64,000 nucleotides of DNA from Streptomyces sp. YIM 121038 (GTDB lineage Bacteria; Actinomycetota; Actinomycetes; Streptomycetales; Streptomycetaceae). The notes below the pieces were generated by a model that was not told the DNA's origin, ran no database searches, and saw nothing but the letters and a program-made list of their open reading frames with translations. Positions 16,993 through 27,038 of the stretch are shown piece by piece. The position numbers and the translations under genes are program-made. The number at the start of each line of letters is the position of its first letter. Positions within the stretch are counted from its first letter, which is position 1. The stretch covers positions 9,112,001 through 9,176,000 of the forward strand of contig NZ_CP030771.1 of assembly GCF_006088715.1 (NCBI RefSeq), in the 5' to 3' direction.

Positions 16993-19900
16993 GTGGCGAT
17001 CAGTGTCGGCTCCGTCGAAATCGACGTCATCCCGAACGCGCGCGGCATCCACGGCCGTCTGCGGGCGGCGATCGTTCCTCCGGCGTCGCAGATCGGCGAC
17101 GAGGTCGGCCGGATCATCGGCCGTCAGATCGCCGCGCACATCGCGCCGGCGATGCGGGACGGCATTCAGGACGGGGCTCGGGCGGCGCGCCCGGCCGCCA
17201 CCAGGCAGGGAGCTGACACGGGCGGCGCGTTCGCCCGGTCGCTGAAGGCCCGCCTGGAGGCGGCCTTCCGGTCGATGCCCAAGCTCGACGTCCGCCTGAA
17301 CGACACGGGTGTCGACGCGGACCTCGCCCGGCTGCGGGCCCGCTTGGAGTCGCTGTCCGGCAAGCGCATCGGAATCGATGTCGACGCGCAGGCTGCGCGT
17401 GCGGAGGCCGCCGACATCGAGGAGCGGCTGCGCCGTATCGGCGCCGCCCACCCGAACGTCGCGGTGCGCGCGGACACGGCGGCGGCGATCGCGCAGCTCC
17501 GTCTGCTGCAGGCGGAGATGGATGAGCTGTCCGCTGATCCGGCGCGCATCCGGGTGGAGACGGACGGCACGTTCGGCCAGCGGCTGCGCGCCCAGGTTCA
17601 GGCTGCCGAGGCGAGCCTCCCCAACATCAACATCGGGGCGGATACCTCTCCGGCCGAGGTGGAACTGGCGCGGCTGCGGGCCCGACTGACCGCGCTGCGG
17701 GATGTGCGGATCGGCGTCGACATGGACGCTGCGACCGCGCAGGCGGAGATCACCGCGATCGAGGCACGTCTGCAGGCGTTGACCGCGCAGGACGCCGACG
17801 TGGCGGTGCGTGTGGACGCAGCTGCTGCTGCGGCGCAGCTTGCCGCGGTCCAGGCGATGGTCAACAAGCTGGACGCGGACGACGTGCACATCCGTGTCGA
17901 TGCGTCCGGGGCCACGTCGGCGATCTTCCAGCTGACGGTCGCGCTTGGCTCTGTCGCCGTGCTTCCGGCGATCCCGGTGCTGGCTGCGGGGCTGGGCGCG
18001 ATCGCCTCTGCTGGTGTCGCCGCGTCGGTCGGCGTGGGTGCGCTCGCAGCTGTGGCGGTCCCGGCGTTCATGGGGATTGCGCGGGCGGCGCAGGCGCAGC
18101 GGGCGGCGCAGGATGCGGCGACGACGGCGTCGATCAAGGGTGGTCAGGCGGCGGCTCAGGGTGCGGCGCGGGCTCGGCAGTTGGAGGGCGCGCAGCAGTC
18201 GCTGGCGGCGGCGCACCGGAATGCCGCACGGCAGATCCAGCAGGCTGAGCAGGCCGTCGCCGACGCCAAGCGTTCTGCGGCGGAGGCGAACAGGAACGCC
18301 GCCCAGCAAGTGCGTCAGGCCGAGCAGGATGTGGCGGCCGCGGTGCAGCAGGCTGCGGACCGGCAGCGGACTGCCGCCCAGCAGGTCAAGGACGCCAAGC
18401 AGAGCCTGGCGAACGCGATCCAGCAGGCGGCGGACCGGCAGCAGGCCGCGAACGAGCGGGTGGCGCAGGCCGAGCAGTCCCTCGCCGACGCTCAGCGCAC
18501 GGCTCGGCAGGCGCAGCAGGACCTGACGCAGGCCCGCCGTGACGCGGCGATGGAGCTCGAGGACCTCGCCAACCGGTCCGCCGATGCGCAACTGTCCCAG
18601 CGGGATGCCGCCCTCAACGTCCAGGAGGCCGAGCAGCGCCTGCGGGCGGTGCGGGCCAAGGGCTCCAAGGCGTCGGCGCTGGAGCAGGCGCAGGCACAGC
18701 TGGCCTACGACCAGGCGGTCCAGCGCCTCAAGGAGCAGCAGCTCGCGACGAAGCGCATCGCCGACGAGAAGAAGCGCGCGGACCGGGCCGGCGTCGATGG
18801 CTCGGACCGGGTCAAGAACGCCCAGGAGAGGCTCCGGCAGGCTCAACGGCAGGTGCGTGAGCAGACGGCCGCGTTGGCGAAGGCGCAGCAGGCGGCGGCT
18901 CGTCAGCAGCGCGAGAACGCGTTGGAGATCGCTGCTGCCCAGGCGAAGGTCGCGGACGCTCAGCGCAATGTCGCCCGCGTCCAGAAAGACAGCGCGGACG
19001 CTATCGCGGCTGCTCAGGCCAAGGTCATCGAGGCGCAGCGGAACTCCCGCCGTGTGCAGGAGGACGGTGCACGGTCGGTGGGCCGCGCGCAGGAGTCCCT
19101 GGCTCACACGCATGTGACGGCCGCGGATTCGATCGCGTCAGCTGAGCGGCAGGTGGCGTCGGCGGCGGAGCAGACGGCCGGGAGCATGTCGCAGGCCGCT
19201 GTCGCGCAGGCCAAGTACCAGGACGAGCTGTCGAAGCTGTCGCCGAGCGCGCGCGACACGTTCGACGCGTTCACCGACCTGCGGTCCGCGCTGACTGCGT
19301 GGTCGGAGTCGCTGCAGCCCCGCGTGATGCCGATCTTCACGCGGGCGCTGATCGGGCTGAAGAACAGCCTGCCGGGGCTGACACCGTTCGTGAAGGCCGC
19401 CGCTGACGCGATCGGCGAGCTCCAGGAGCGGGCAAGCAAGGGCTTCAAGTCCCAGGGCTGGAAAGAGTTCAAGTCCGACCTTGCGGGCGCCGTGAAGCCC
19501 GCGATCATCGGGATGGGCGTGGCCTTCGCCAACCTTTTCAAGGGGATCGGCGGCATCGTCCAGGCCTTCCTGCCCCACATGGACTCGATCTCCGCGCACA
19601 TGCAGCGGATCACCGGAAGGTTCGCTGCCTGGGGCACCGGACTCAAGGGGTCGCCTGCGTTCGAGCGGTTCCTCTCCTACTCTGCGGAACAGGGCCCGGT
19701 GGTGGCCCGCGCGATCGGCGACATCAGCTCTGCGTTCTACCAGGTGGCACGGGCCCTGGAGCCGCTGTCGGGCCCGATCCTGCGCGTGCTCGGTGTCTTG
19801 GCCCGAGGTATCGCCTCGGTGGCGGAGACCACGCCGTGGCTGATCCAGGGCCTGTACGGCCTGTTCATCGCGACCCGGTTGTGGACGCTTGCGCTTGTCT

Positions 19901-22317
19901 TCCAGGCCGCGGTGCTGAACGCGCACCCGCTCGCTCTCCTGGTCATCGGGATCGCAGCGCTGGTCGCCGCGATCATCTACGCGTACAAGCACTTCGGCTG
20001 GTTCCGCGCAGGGGTTCAGGCGGCCTGGAACGGCATCAAGGACGCGGTGTCCGGCGCCTGGAACGTCGTACTCAAGCCCGCCTTCGATGGCATTTCCGCA
20101 GGCCTGCGCACGGTGGGCGGCTGGGGATCATGGCTGTGGCGCACCGCGCTGAAGCCCGCGTTCGACGGCATCTCGCTGGGCGCACGTGTCCTCGCTGCAG
20201 CCATCGCCACCCTGCTGATCACCCCGGTCGTGCTGGGGTTCAAGCAGACGGCGGCGACCGGGAAGTGGATGTATGAGAAGGGGCTCCTCCCGGCATTCCG
20301 AGGTGTCGGTGTCGCGGCTGGATCCCTGTACCGGAATGCGATCAAGCCTGCCGTCGACGGCATCGTCGAGGCCTTCCGCTTCGTCGCCAGGACTGGCAAG
20401 TGGCTGTGGCAGAACGCTCTGCGGCCCGCCTTCCAGGGCATCGGGACGGCGGCTGGGGCGCTGTATCGGCTGGCTATCAAGCCTGTCGGCGAACGCATCG
20501 TCGGGACGTTCCGGTTCGTCGCACGGATCGGGAAGTGGCTGTGGCAACAGGCCCTGGCCCCGGCGTTCCGAGGCATCGGCGCGGTTGGCAAGTGGCTGTA
20601 CGACAAGGCGATCAAGCCTGCGTTCAATGGGATCGCGACGACTGCGTTGTGGCTGTGGCGCAAGGGGCTGAAGCCTCCGTTCGACCGGATCAAGGAAGCG
20701 GTCCGGCTGGTCGGTGTGGCCTTCGGTAGGGCGAAGGACGCCATCAAGACGGCTTGGGGCAAGGTTCAGTCGATCACTAAGGGCCCTGTCAACTTTGTGA
20801 TCAAGTACGTGTACGGCAAGGGCATCCGCCCCGTCTGGAACGCCGTCGCGAAGATCGTGAGCTTGGACGAGCTGCCCGCAGGACCGAAACTGCTGGCCGC
20901 GGGTGGCACGGTCGGTAACGGCTTCGGCCCTGCCCGGCCGATGGTCACCAACCGTCCGACCGCGATCGTCGGCGAGGGGCGGAGTCAGTGGCCTGAGTTC
21001 GTGATTCCCACCGACCCGCGGTATCGCGGCCGGGCGCGCTCGCTGTGGGAGGCCGCTGGCACCAAGCTGATGGCAGACGGCGGCATCCTGGGCGGCGCCT
21101 GGGACTGGACGAAGGACACCCTCGGTAAGGCGATCAACTGGGCGAAGACTGGCTTCAATCTGATGACGAACCCCGGCAAGGTCTGGGAGAAGGTCATCAA
21201 GCCCATCAAGGACAAGGTCGCCAAGGGCATTACCGGTGATGGCCAGTGGGCCAAGGCGATCCGGCGTATGCCCGGCAAGTGGCTGAGTGGGCTGAAGCAC
21301 AAGCTCGTCGACGCCGTGAACTCCCTGTTCGGCGGCGGCGCTGACGGTGGCCTCGGCGGCGCCTGGTCCAAGCCGGTCGATGCGCGCTTCGGCACCCGGT
21401 TCGGTGTCCGCGGCTCCATGTGGTCGTCGGGCCGCCACACCGGCCTCGACTTCCCTGCCGCTGTTGGTACGGCTGTGAAGGCGGTCGCGGACGGCACGAT
21501 TGCCAAGACGGCGAATGGCGGCCCCTACGGCAAGCACATCGTGATCAACCACGGGAGTGGGCTGCAGAGTCTGTACGCCCACATGTCGGCGATCTTGATG
21601 AAGCAGGGCCGGGGTGTCGCGGGTGGCACGCAGATCGGGCGGGTCGGTGCGACCGGCAACGTCACCGGACCGCACCTGCACTTGGAGGCCCGCGTCAACG
21701 GCAGGTCCGTCGACCCCATGCCCTTTCTTACTGGCGGAGGGAAGGGCTTCCCGGCGAACGCGGTCGGGGCGGCGCAGAAGTACGCTAAGGCGCTCCTGCC
21801 TCGGTTCGGCTGGGGTGCCAATCAGTTCGGGCCGCTGAAGAAGCTGTGGCAAGGAGAGTCCCGCTGGCGCTGGAACGCGGATAACCCCACGTCAGACGCC
21901 TACGGCATCCCACAGGCGCTCCCCGGCCGACGCATGGCGTCGGCGGGTCCGGACTGGCGCACCAACGCCAAGACGCAGATCCGCTGGGGCATGGGTTACA
22001 TCAAGGACCGCCCGGACTACGGCAGCCCGTCGCGCGCCTACGCGAAGTGGCTGGCCAGGTCACCGCACTGGTACGACAAGGGCGGCATGCTCCAGCCCGG
22101 CCTCAACCTCGCCTACAACGGCACGGGCAGGCCGGAGCCTGTCTTCACAGTGCAGCAGGCCAATGCCCTCGCCCGGCTGGCGACGGACGGCGGCGGGCTC
22201 GGCGACCTTAACGTGCAGGTGTTCGTCGGGGACCGGGAGATCACGGATATCGCTCGTGCCGAGGTGCGGCGGTCGAACGGCGAGCTGGTGACGGCGCTGC
22301 GTGGCGGGCGGGGGTGA
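16993..22317 (+). CDS. Tape measure protein with M23 and transglycosylase-like domains
   Basis: GTG start follows GGGAGGGGG; the product has 1,774 residues. In order: two homologous repeats with ARLRARL and RIGVDMD/RIGIDVD blocks (about 90-300), a hydrophobic segment (about 310-365), a Gln/Ala-rich coiled coil (about 370-740), hydrophobic helices near 950-1000 and a series of W-x-x-A-L-K-P-A-F-type repeats (about 1028-1236). An M23 metallopeptidase domain follows with H1482-TGL-D1486 and H1561-L-H1563 as zinc/catalytic residues. A lytic transglycosylase-like domain with candidate catalytic E1622 (WQGESRWRW) comes next. The tape measure sets tail length and enters the cell; the enzymes would open peptidoglycan at infection. 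Confidence 0.93.
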   Translation: MAISVGSVEIDVIPNARGIHGRLRAAIVPPASQIGDEVGRIIGRQIAAHIAPAMRDGIQDGARAARPAATRQGADTGGAFARSLKARLEAAFRSMPKLDVRLNDTGVDADLARLRARLESLSGKRIGIDVDAQAARAEAADIEERLRRIGAAHPNVAVRADTAAAIAQLRLLQAEMDELSADPARIRVETDGTFGQRLRAQVQAAEASLPNINIGADTSPAEVELARLRARLTALRDVRIGVDMDAATAQAEITAIEARLQALTAQDADVAVRVDAAAAAAQLAAVQAMVNKLDADDVHIRVDASGATSAIFQLTVALGSVAVLPAIPVLAAGLGAIASAGVAASVGVGALAAVAVPAFMGIARAAQAQRAAQDAATTASIKGGQAAAQGAARARQLEGAQQSLAAAHRNAARQIQQAEQAVADAKRSAAEANRNAAQQVRQAEQDVAAAVQQAADRQRTAAQQVKDAKQSLANAIQQAADRQQAANERVAQAEQSLADAQRTARQAQQDLTQARRDAAMELEDLANRSADAQLSQRDAALNVQEAEQRLRAVRAKGSKASALEQAQAQLAYDQAVQRLKEQQLATKRIADEKKRADRAGVDGSDRVKNAQERLRQAQRQVREQTAALAKAQQAAARQQRENALEIAAAQAKVADAQRNVARVQKDSADAIAAAQAKVIEAQRNSRRVQEDGARSVGRAQESLAHTHVTAADSIASAERQVASAAEQTAGSMSQAAVAQAKYQDELSKLSPSARDTFDAFTDLRSALTAWSESLQPRVMPIFTRALIGLKNSLPGLTPFVKAAADAIGELQERASKGFKSQGWKEFKSDLAGAVKPAIIGMGVAFANLFKGIGGIVQAFLPHMDSISAHMQRITGRFAAWGTGLKGSPAFERFLSYSAEQGPVVARAIGDISSAFYQVARALEPLSGPILRVLGVLARGIASVAETTPWLIQGLYGLFIATRLWTLALVFQAAVLNAHPLALLVIGIAALVAAIIYAYKHFGWFRAGVQAAWNGIKDAVSGAWNVVLKPAFDGISAGLRTVGGWGSWLWRTALKPAFDGISLGARVLAAAIATLLITPVVLGFKQTAATGKWMYEKGLLPAFRGVGVAAGSLYRNAIKPAVDGIVEAFRFVARTGKWLWQNALRPAFQGIGTAAGALYRLAIKPVGERIVGTFRFVARIGKWLWQQALAPAFRGIGAVGKWLYDKAIKPAFNGIATTALWLWRKGLKPPFDRIKEAVRLVGVAFGRAKDAIKTAWGKVQSITKGPVNFVIKYVYGKGIRPVWNAVAKIVSLDELPAGPKLLAAGGTVGNGFGPARPMVTNRPTAIVGEGRSQWPEFVIPTDPRYRGRARSLWEAAGTKLMADGGILGGAWDWTKDTLGKAINWAKTGFNLMTNPGKVWEKVIKPIKDKVAKGITGDGQWAKAIRRMPGKWLSGLKHKLVDAVNSLFGGGADGGLGGAWSKPVDARFGTRFGVRGSMWSSGRHTGLDFPAAVGTAVKAVADGTIAKTANGGPYGKHIVINHGSGLQSLYAHMSAILMKQGRGVAGGTQIGRVGATGNVTGPHLHLEARVNGRSVDPMPFLTGGGKGFPANAVGAAQKYAKALLPRFGWGANQFGPLKKLWQGESRWRWNADNPTSDAYGIPQALPGRRMASAGPDWRTNAKTQIRWGMGYIKDRPDYGSPSRAYAKWLARSPHWYDKGGMLQPGLNLAYNGTGRPEPVFTVQQANALARLATDGGGLGDLNVQVFVGDREITDIARAEVRRSNGELVTALRGGRG
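20074..20700 (+). repeat. Internal repeats in the tape measure gene
   Basis: At least seven degenerate copies of a unit of about 25-35 codons encode (L/I)KPAF-x-GI followed by a W-L-W or L-Y-x aromatic segment, for example VLKPAFDGISAGL, ALKPAFDGISLGA, ALRPAFQGIGTAA, AIKPAFNGIATTA. DNA copies share AAGCCTGCGTTC-like words. Amphipathic tape-measure repeats may insert into the membrane; unequal crossing-over here would change tail length. Confidence 0.65.
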
Positions 22318-22320
22318 GCG

Positions 22321-24552
22321 ATGGCGATCCCCGGGAATCTCCTCAGCGCGACGACGTCGGAGATCGATCCGAACACCAGCGGGTGGACCAGCAAGCTCAA
22401 CTGCACGCTCAGCAAGGGCACAGGAGGCCGGGTCGGTGACGGCTGTCTGATCGTAAAGTCGGTGGCGGCGGGGGAGATGCAGGCCCGCACGGTCTCGTCG
22501 TACCCCGTCACCGCCGGCACCACGTACCAGACGTTCGCGGACGCCGCGGGCACGCTCGTGGAACGGATCGGGATCCGCTGGCTCAACTCCAGCGGCTCCG
22601 AGATATCGATCACCTGGTCGCTGTCCACGGCGTCGGCCTCGGCGGCGTGGCACCGCGTCGGCGTCGCGGGCGCGGCACCGGCAGGGGCGACGCAGGCGCA
22701 GGTCTTGCTGTCGTCCACTCCGGCCGCCGGGAATGTGAATCAGTTCTGGGAGAACATCTACCTGGGTTTGCCGATCAGGACGACCGGCAACTTGTTCTCC
22801 TTCGGCACGGAGTCCGCCGAGATCGACGCGTCGGGATGGACAGCCGAGGTCAACGCCGGTGTGACCCGGCAGGTCCCGGCGGTCGCGTGGTCGGTCGACA
22901 ACTACCTGGTGGGCGGGCAGGTCATCGCGGTCACCGCGACCGGTGCCGGTAACGCGGCGGCAGTGTCGACGGACCGGCCCGTCGTCACACCGGGCACCGA
23001 CTACCGGGCCTACATCTACCTCAACCCCCCGACACTCGCTGCGGACACGTGGGTTGAGCTGCGCTACTACGACATCAACGGCAACCAGATCTCGGCTGCC
23101 CGGTCGTCGTTGGTGCAGCCGTCACCCGGGCAGGGCTGGTACCGGCAGCGCGCCTCCGGCATCGCCCCGACCAACGCCGCCACCTGCAGCATCGCTGCAG
23201 GGATCAACGGCGCGGCGGCGGGGCAGGTGCTGCGGCTGGAGGGCGCAGTTGTCACAGTCGCCCCGGAGCTCCAGGCCGGGACGATCCTGCCCTACGCCGA
23301 CGGTTCGCTCGAGCAGGGCATCGCTGGGTGGACTGTTGCCTCCGGTGTGGCGACGATTGCACGCTCCTCGCCGTGGGGCATCGCAGCCTGGGACGGGAAC
23401 TACTCGCTGGCTGTGTCGTCGTCGACAGCGACTGCGAGTGTGATCCGGTCCGGGCGGTTCGCGGCCCCGGCGGATACCAGCTACCGGGCTCAGATCATCG
23501 CCAGCCGGTCAGCGGGCTCCTGGTCCACGGTGAACATCAAGGTCCGCTGGTACGACGCAGCCAACGCCGACCTCGGCACCTCGAGCGGCACCAGCTACAG
23601 CCTGCCCGCGAGTGACTGGTGGGCGATGGCCACCGACGCCTCGGTGCCAGCCGCGGCGACGCAAGGCGCGATCGAGCTGACCGTCACCGCGTCAGCGACA
23701 AGCTCCGGCATGTACATCGACAACGCCGCGCTGTGGGAGGCCCTGCCCCTCACGGCGGTGGAGGTCGTCGAGCCCACGGCGTCGATCACGCTGACGCTGC
23801 GGGAGCTGCCGCTCGACTACGACATCAGCGTCTACCGGCAGGCCTCCGACGGCTCCCGCACCCTCGTCCGCGGCCCGTCCGGACTCCTCGACCACACGCT
23901 GATCACCTCGGACCTGCTGGTCATCGAGGACTACGAGGCGCCGATCGGCGTCTCCGTGTCCTATCTGGTCGAGCTCTACCCACCAGGCTCGACGAGCCCG
24001 TCCACCCGCGGCTCCGACACCGTCACCATCCCGGCCGGGGACCGCAATGAGGCCTGGCTGAAGGATCCGGGGAACCCGCAGCGCAACCTGCAGGTGATGG
24101 TGCAGCGGGCGCCGGACTGGCAGCGGCCCATCGAGCAGACCGCGTACCGCGTCAAGGGCCGCCGCAACGCCGTCGTCCTCTCCTCCACGCGCGGCGGCCT
24201 TGAGGGCGAGCTCACTGTGTGGACCCGCACTGACGACGAGCGGGCCGCCCTGCACTGGATCCTCGACTCCGGCGCCACCCTCCTGTGGCAGGCCGTCCCC
24301 GGCATGGGTGTGGCCGACATGTACGTCAGCGTCGGCCAAGCTGCCGAGGCCCGCACCGGCGGCACCGCCATGGACCAGTGGCGGGCCTGGACGCTGCCGT
24401 TGACGGAGACGGACATGCCCGTCACCACCGGCGTCGGCGCCAGCGCAGGCCGCACCTGGCAGGACATCCTGAGTGAGTTCGACACGTGGCAGGCGGTGCT
24501 CGACACCTACGCCACCTGGGAGGACGTGCTCCTCGACCGCCGAACGGGGTGA
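22321..24552 (+). CDS. Tail tip protein with three carbohydrate-binding-like modules
   Basis: A 743-residue protein 3 bases after the tape measure. The first ~475 residues are three repeats of a jelly-roll module of about 150 residues, each starting with a SGWT/AGWT turn (near 20, 175 and 335) and containing PVTAGTTY/VVTPGTDY/APADTSY strands. The third ends MYIDNAALWEA, as in CBM4/9-like or CBM-like carbohydrate-binding domains. The C-terminal 260 residues contain VEPTASITLTLRELPLDYDI and TWQDILSEFDTWQAVLDTYATW. In the position of a distal tail or receptor-binding protein; host cell-wall glycan binding is inferred. Confidence 0.75.
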   Translation: MAIPGNLLSATTSEIDPNTSGWTSKLNCTLSKGTGGRVGDGCLIVKSVAAGEMQARTVSSYPVTAGTTYQTFADAAGTLVERIGIRWLNSSGSEISITWSLSTASASAAWHRVGVAGAAPAGATQAQVLLSSTPAAGNVNQFWENIYLGLPIRTTGNLFSFGTESAEIDASGWTAEVNAGVTRQVPAVAWSVDNYLVGGQVIAVTATGAGNAAAVSTDRPVVTPGTDYRAYIYLNPPTLAADTWVELRYYDINGNQISAARSSLVQPSPGQGWYRQRASGIAPTNAATCSIAAGINGAAAGQVLRLEGAVVTVAPELQAGTILPYADGSLEQGIAGWTVASGVATIARSSPWGIAAWDGNYSLAVSSSTATASVIRSGRFAAPADTSYRAQIIASRSAGSWSTVNIKVRWYDAANADLGTSSGTSYSLPASDWWAMATDASVPAAATQGAIELTVTASATSSGMYIDNAALWEALPLTAVEVVEPTASITLTLRELPLDYDISVYRQASDGSRTLVRGPSGLLDHTLITSDLLVIEDYEAPIGVSVSYLVELYPPGSTSPSTRGSDTVTIPAGDRNEAWLKDPGNPQRNLQVMVQRAPDWQRPIEQTAYRVKGRRNAVVLSSTRGGLEGELTVWTRTDDERAALHWILDSGATLLWQAVPGMGVADMYVSVGQAAEARTGGTAMDQWRAWTLPLTETDMPVTTGVGASAGRTWQDILSEFDTWQAVLDTYATWEDVLLDRRTG

Positions 24553-24555
24553 TCC

Positions 24556-25647
24556 GTGTACCCCGTGAGTGATCGGTTCTTGCCGCGGCTCGCCGAGTCC
24601 CACACCCCTGTCACGCGCGTCCAGCTGTTCCGGACCGACGGCAGCGTCGTCGAGCTGGAGCACACAGGTGGCAGCGTAGCGGTGGACCGCGGTCAGGCCA
24701 TCCGCCGCACCTGCACCGTCACCAGCGCCGACGTGTCCCTGATTCCGCGCACGCCCACCGACCAGCTGGCCGTGTACGGGGCCCGGCTACGGATCGCCCG
24801 TGGCGTCGACTACGGCGACGGCACCACCGAGCTGGTGCCGCTCGGCGTGTTCCGGCTCGACAGCGTCGAGGGCGACGTCGCCGAAGGCCCGGTCACGCTG
24901 CAGGGCAAGGACCTGTCTGCCTGTGTTGCCGACGACAAGCTCACCGAGCCCTACAAGGCCACCGGCACGGTCGTCGGCGCGATCACCTCGCTGATCCAGC
25001 GGAGTCTCCCCGACGCGGCCGTCATCAGCACCATCGTCGACGCCCCCATCGGCGCCCGCACATTTGATGTCGAAGCGGACCCGTGGGCCGGGGTGCAGGA
25101 GATCGCCGCCGCGGCCGGGGCCGAGTGCTACGCCAACGCCGACGGCGAATTCGTCATCGCCACCCTGCCGGAGCTGACGACCACACCCGCGGTGTGGGAG
25201 GTCGCCGCGACCGAGGGCGGCGTGTACGTGTCCGGCAGCCGGGCCATGACCAGCGACAACGTGTGCAACGGGGTCCTTGCGCGCGGCGAGAACACGGAGG
25301 AGAACGTCCCGCCCGTCTCCTATCTGGCAACGGACGACGACCTGAACTCGCCGACGTACTGGGGCGGCCCCTACGGGCGGCGGCCCCGCTTCTACTCCAG
25401 CTCGACGCTCATCACCGAGGAGGCGTGCGCGCAGGCAGCCGGGCTGAAGCTCAAGGCCAGCAAAGCGCCGAACGCATCCGGTGACTTCAGCAGCCTCCCC
25501 AACCCTGCCCTGGAGCCTGGCGACGTCGTCCGCGTTGTCCACCCAGACGGCACCCGCGAGCTCCACCAGGTGCAGTCGTTCTCCGTCCCCCTCGACTACG
25601 GCGGCGACTTTCCGATCACCACGATCGGCGCCAAGGAGGACGAATGA
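24556..25647 (+). CDS. Tail tip/baseplate protein (DUF5047-like)
   Basis: Protein of 363 residues from GTG. The start MYPVSDRFLPRLAESHTPVTRV and the following VELEHTGGSVAVDRGQAIRR match the DUF5047 proteins found in Streptomyces phages. The rest contains domains like those of gp27/Tal-type baseplate hubs (IPRTPTDQLAVYGARLRI; LNSPTYWGGPYGRRP; NPALEPGDVVRVVHP). It probably forms the ring to which the tail tip is attached. Overlaps the next gene by 4 bases. Confidence 0.75.
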   Translation: MYPVSDRFLPRLAESHTPVTRVQLFRTDGSVVELEHTGGSVAVDRGQAIRRTCTVTSADVSLIPRTPTDQLAVYGARLRIARGVDYGDGTTELVPLGVFRLDSVEGDVAEGPVTLQGKDLSACVADDKLTEPYKATGTVVGAITSLIQRSLPDAAVISTIVDAPIGARTFDVEADPWAGVQEIAAAAGAECYANADGEFVIATLPELTTTPAVWEVAATEGGVYVSGSRAMTSDNVCNGVLARGENTEENVPPVSYLATDDDLNSPTYWGGPYGRRPRFYSSSTLITEEACAQAAGLKLKASKAPNASGDFSSLPNPALEPGDVVRVVHPDGTRELHQVQSFSVPLDYGGDFPITTIGAKEDE

Positions 25648-26384
25648 CCTCGCCCTTTTCCTCCACACGCGAGCTCGCCGACGCCTTCGTCCACTCCGCC
25701 CAGCGCGTCGGGGCCACCACCCCGGCCATCCGCGGCGCGGACTGGCGGCTCGCCGTCGTCACGTCCGTCGGCGGGGGCGGCACCGTCGTCGCGGAGGGCG
25801 TCACTTGCCGGTGCCTCGACAGCTACCCGCAGCCCACCATCGGCGACCTCATCGTCATCACGCAGTCGTCCTCCGGGAACTGGCTCGCCGCGGGCCGCAC
25901 AGCGACGGGTGGCCTTGGTATCGGGCAGTCCGTCACCGCCCTGAAGACCGCTGACACGTCCCGCACCAACAATGCGACCCCCGCCGACGACCCTCACCTG
26001 GCCTTCACCGTCGCCGCCAACGCGACCTACACCGTCGAGGGCTGGATCAAGTACTCGGCGCTCGTCGACCTCGACATCACGGTCGACTGGACCGTGCCGT
26101 CCGGGGCCCTGGGGGAGTGGACCGGACACGGCATGGGCCTGGGCACCACAGGCCAGAGCACCAGCGGCTACAGCATCCGCACCGAAACCAACGACGTCAG
26201 CCAACCCAGGAACTTCTCCGGCACCACCTCAGCGGCCGGCGAGTACAGCGTTCTGCTCTACGGCACCCTCCGCGTCCAGGGCACGGGCGGGACCTTCGCC
26301 ATGCAGTGGTCGCAGGGCAACACCGGCGCCACCGCCACCACCGTCTACACGGACTCGTGGCTGCGCCTCACACGCATCTCATAG
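25644..26384 (+). CDS. Minor tail protein
   Basis: A 246-residue protein (ATGA overlap with the DUF5047-like gene). The N-terminal 90 residues contain DWRLAVVTSVGGGGTVVAEG and an OB-like segment; the rest is a beta sandwich rich in Thr/Ser/Gly (TVAANATYTVEGWIKYSALVD ... SWLRLTRIS), as seen in fibre tips or head/tail decoration domains. No enzyme motif. The tail-adsorption role is inferred from position. Confidence 0.6.
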   Translation: MTSPFSSTRELADAFVHSAQRVGATTPAIRGADWRLAVVTSVGGGGTVVAEGVTCRCLDSYPQPTIGDLIVITQSSSGNWLAAGRTATGGLGIGQSVTALKTADTSRTNNATPADDPHLAFTVAANATYTVEGWIKYSALVDLDITVDWTVPSGALGEWTGHGMGLGTTGQSTSGYSIRTETNDVSQPRNFSGTTSAAGEYSVLLYGTLRVQGTGGTFAMQWSQGNTGATATTVYTDSWLRLTRIS

Positions 26385-26393
26385 GGAGGCCCT

Positions 26394-27014
26394 GTGCCGA
26401 TCACGGACGACTACGGGCAGGGCATCCAGATCGCCGCCCTCACCGACCAGCCCGACGCGGGCAAGCTCGCCAAGGACATCACCAACGCGCTCGCCCAGCG
26501 CGGCGTGATGCGCTTTGCCTCGGCGTCGGCGCGAGCCGCCACGCTCGTCGGCACGTCCGCGCCCGTCGAGGGCATGGAGACGTGGCTGCAGGACGTCAAT
26601 CGCCTCGACGTGTACGACGGGTCCGCCTGGGTCGCGGTGTCCACGGGCGCCTCCGCCTGGACAACGATCAGCCTCGCGAGCGGATTCACGCAGAACGGCA
26701 ACAGCAACGGCAACCTCCAGTACCGGCTCCTCAACATCTCCGGTGAGGAGTCGCTGCAACTGCGCGGCGCCGTGAACCGCACCTCGTATCCGAGCAGCCC
26801 GCCGAGCTCCTACGTCATCAACTCCACCGCCCTGCCGTCGGTCGTGCGGCCGTCGACGCTGCGCACCGTGCTGATCCCCTGCTCGGACATCAGCAGCGAC
26901 CGCATCGCCCTCAAATTGGACGTGCAGACGGACGGCTACCTGCAGGTCTACGGATTCTCCTCCGGCGTCAAACCCCCGTGGATCGGCTTCAACGGCGTCA
27001 TCGTCAGCCTCTGA
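26394..27014 (+). CDS. Minor tail/fibre protein
   Basis: Protein of 206 residues; GTG after GGGAGG. Residues 1-80 (ITDDYGQGIQIAALTDQPDAG, then GMETWLQDVNRLDVYDGSAW) are a repeated theme in actinophage tail fibres. The C-terminal part is a small beta domain ending GFNGVIVSL. Likely an adsorption-apparatus subunit. Confidence 0.6.
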   Translation: MPITDDYGQGIQIAALTDQPDAGKLAKDITNALAQRGVMRFASASARAATLVGTSAPVEGMETWLQDVNRLDVYDGSAWVAVSTGASAWTTISLASGFTQNGNSNGNLQYRLLNISGEESLQLRGAVNRTSYPSSPPSSYVINSTALPSVVRPSTLRTVLIPCSDISSDRIALKLDVQTDGYLQVYGFSSGVKPPWIGFNGVIVSL

Positions 27015-27038
27015 CCCATCAACTGGGCTGGAGGCGCC

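Noticed and set aside
16954..19113. Long minus-strand reading frame opposite the tape measure (over 700 codons)
   Set aside because: Arg/Leu/Ala-rich shadow of GC3-biased coding on the plus strand; no domain or start signal.
20074..20700. CRISPR-like repeats
   Set aside because: Repeats are degenerate, in phase with a coding frame, and encode a consistent amino-acid pattern; no spacers.
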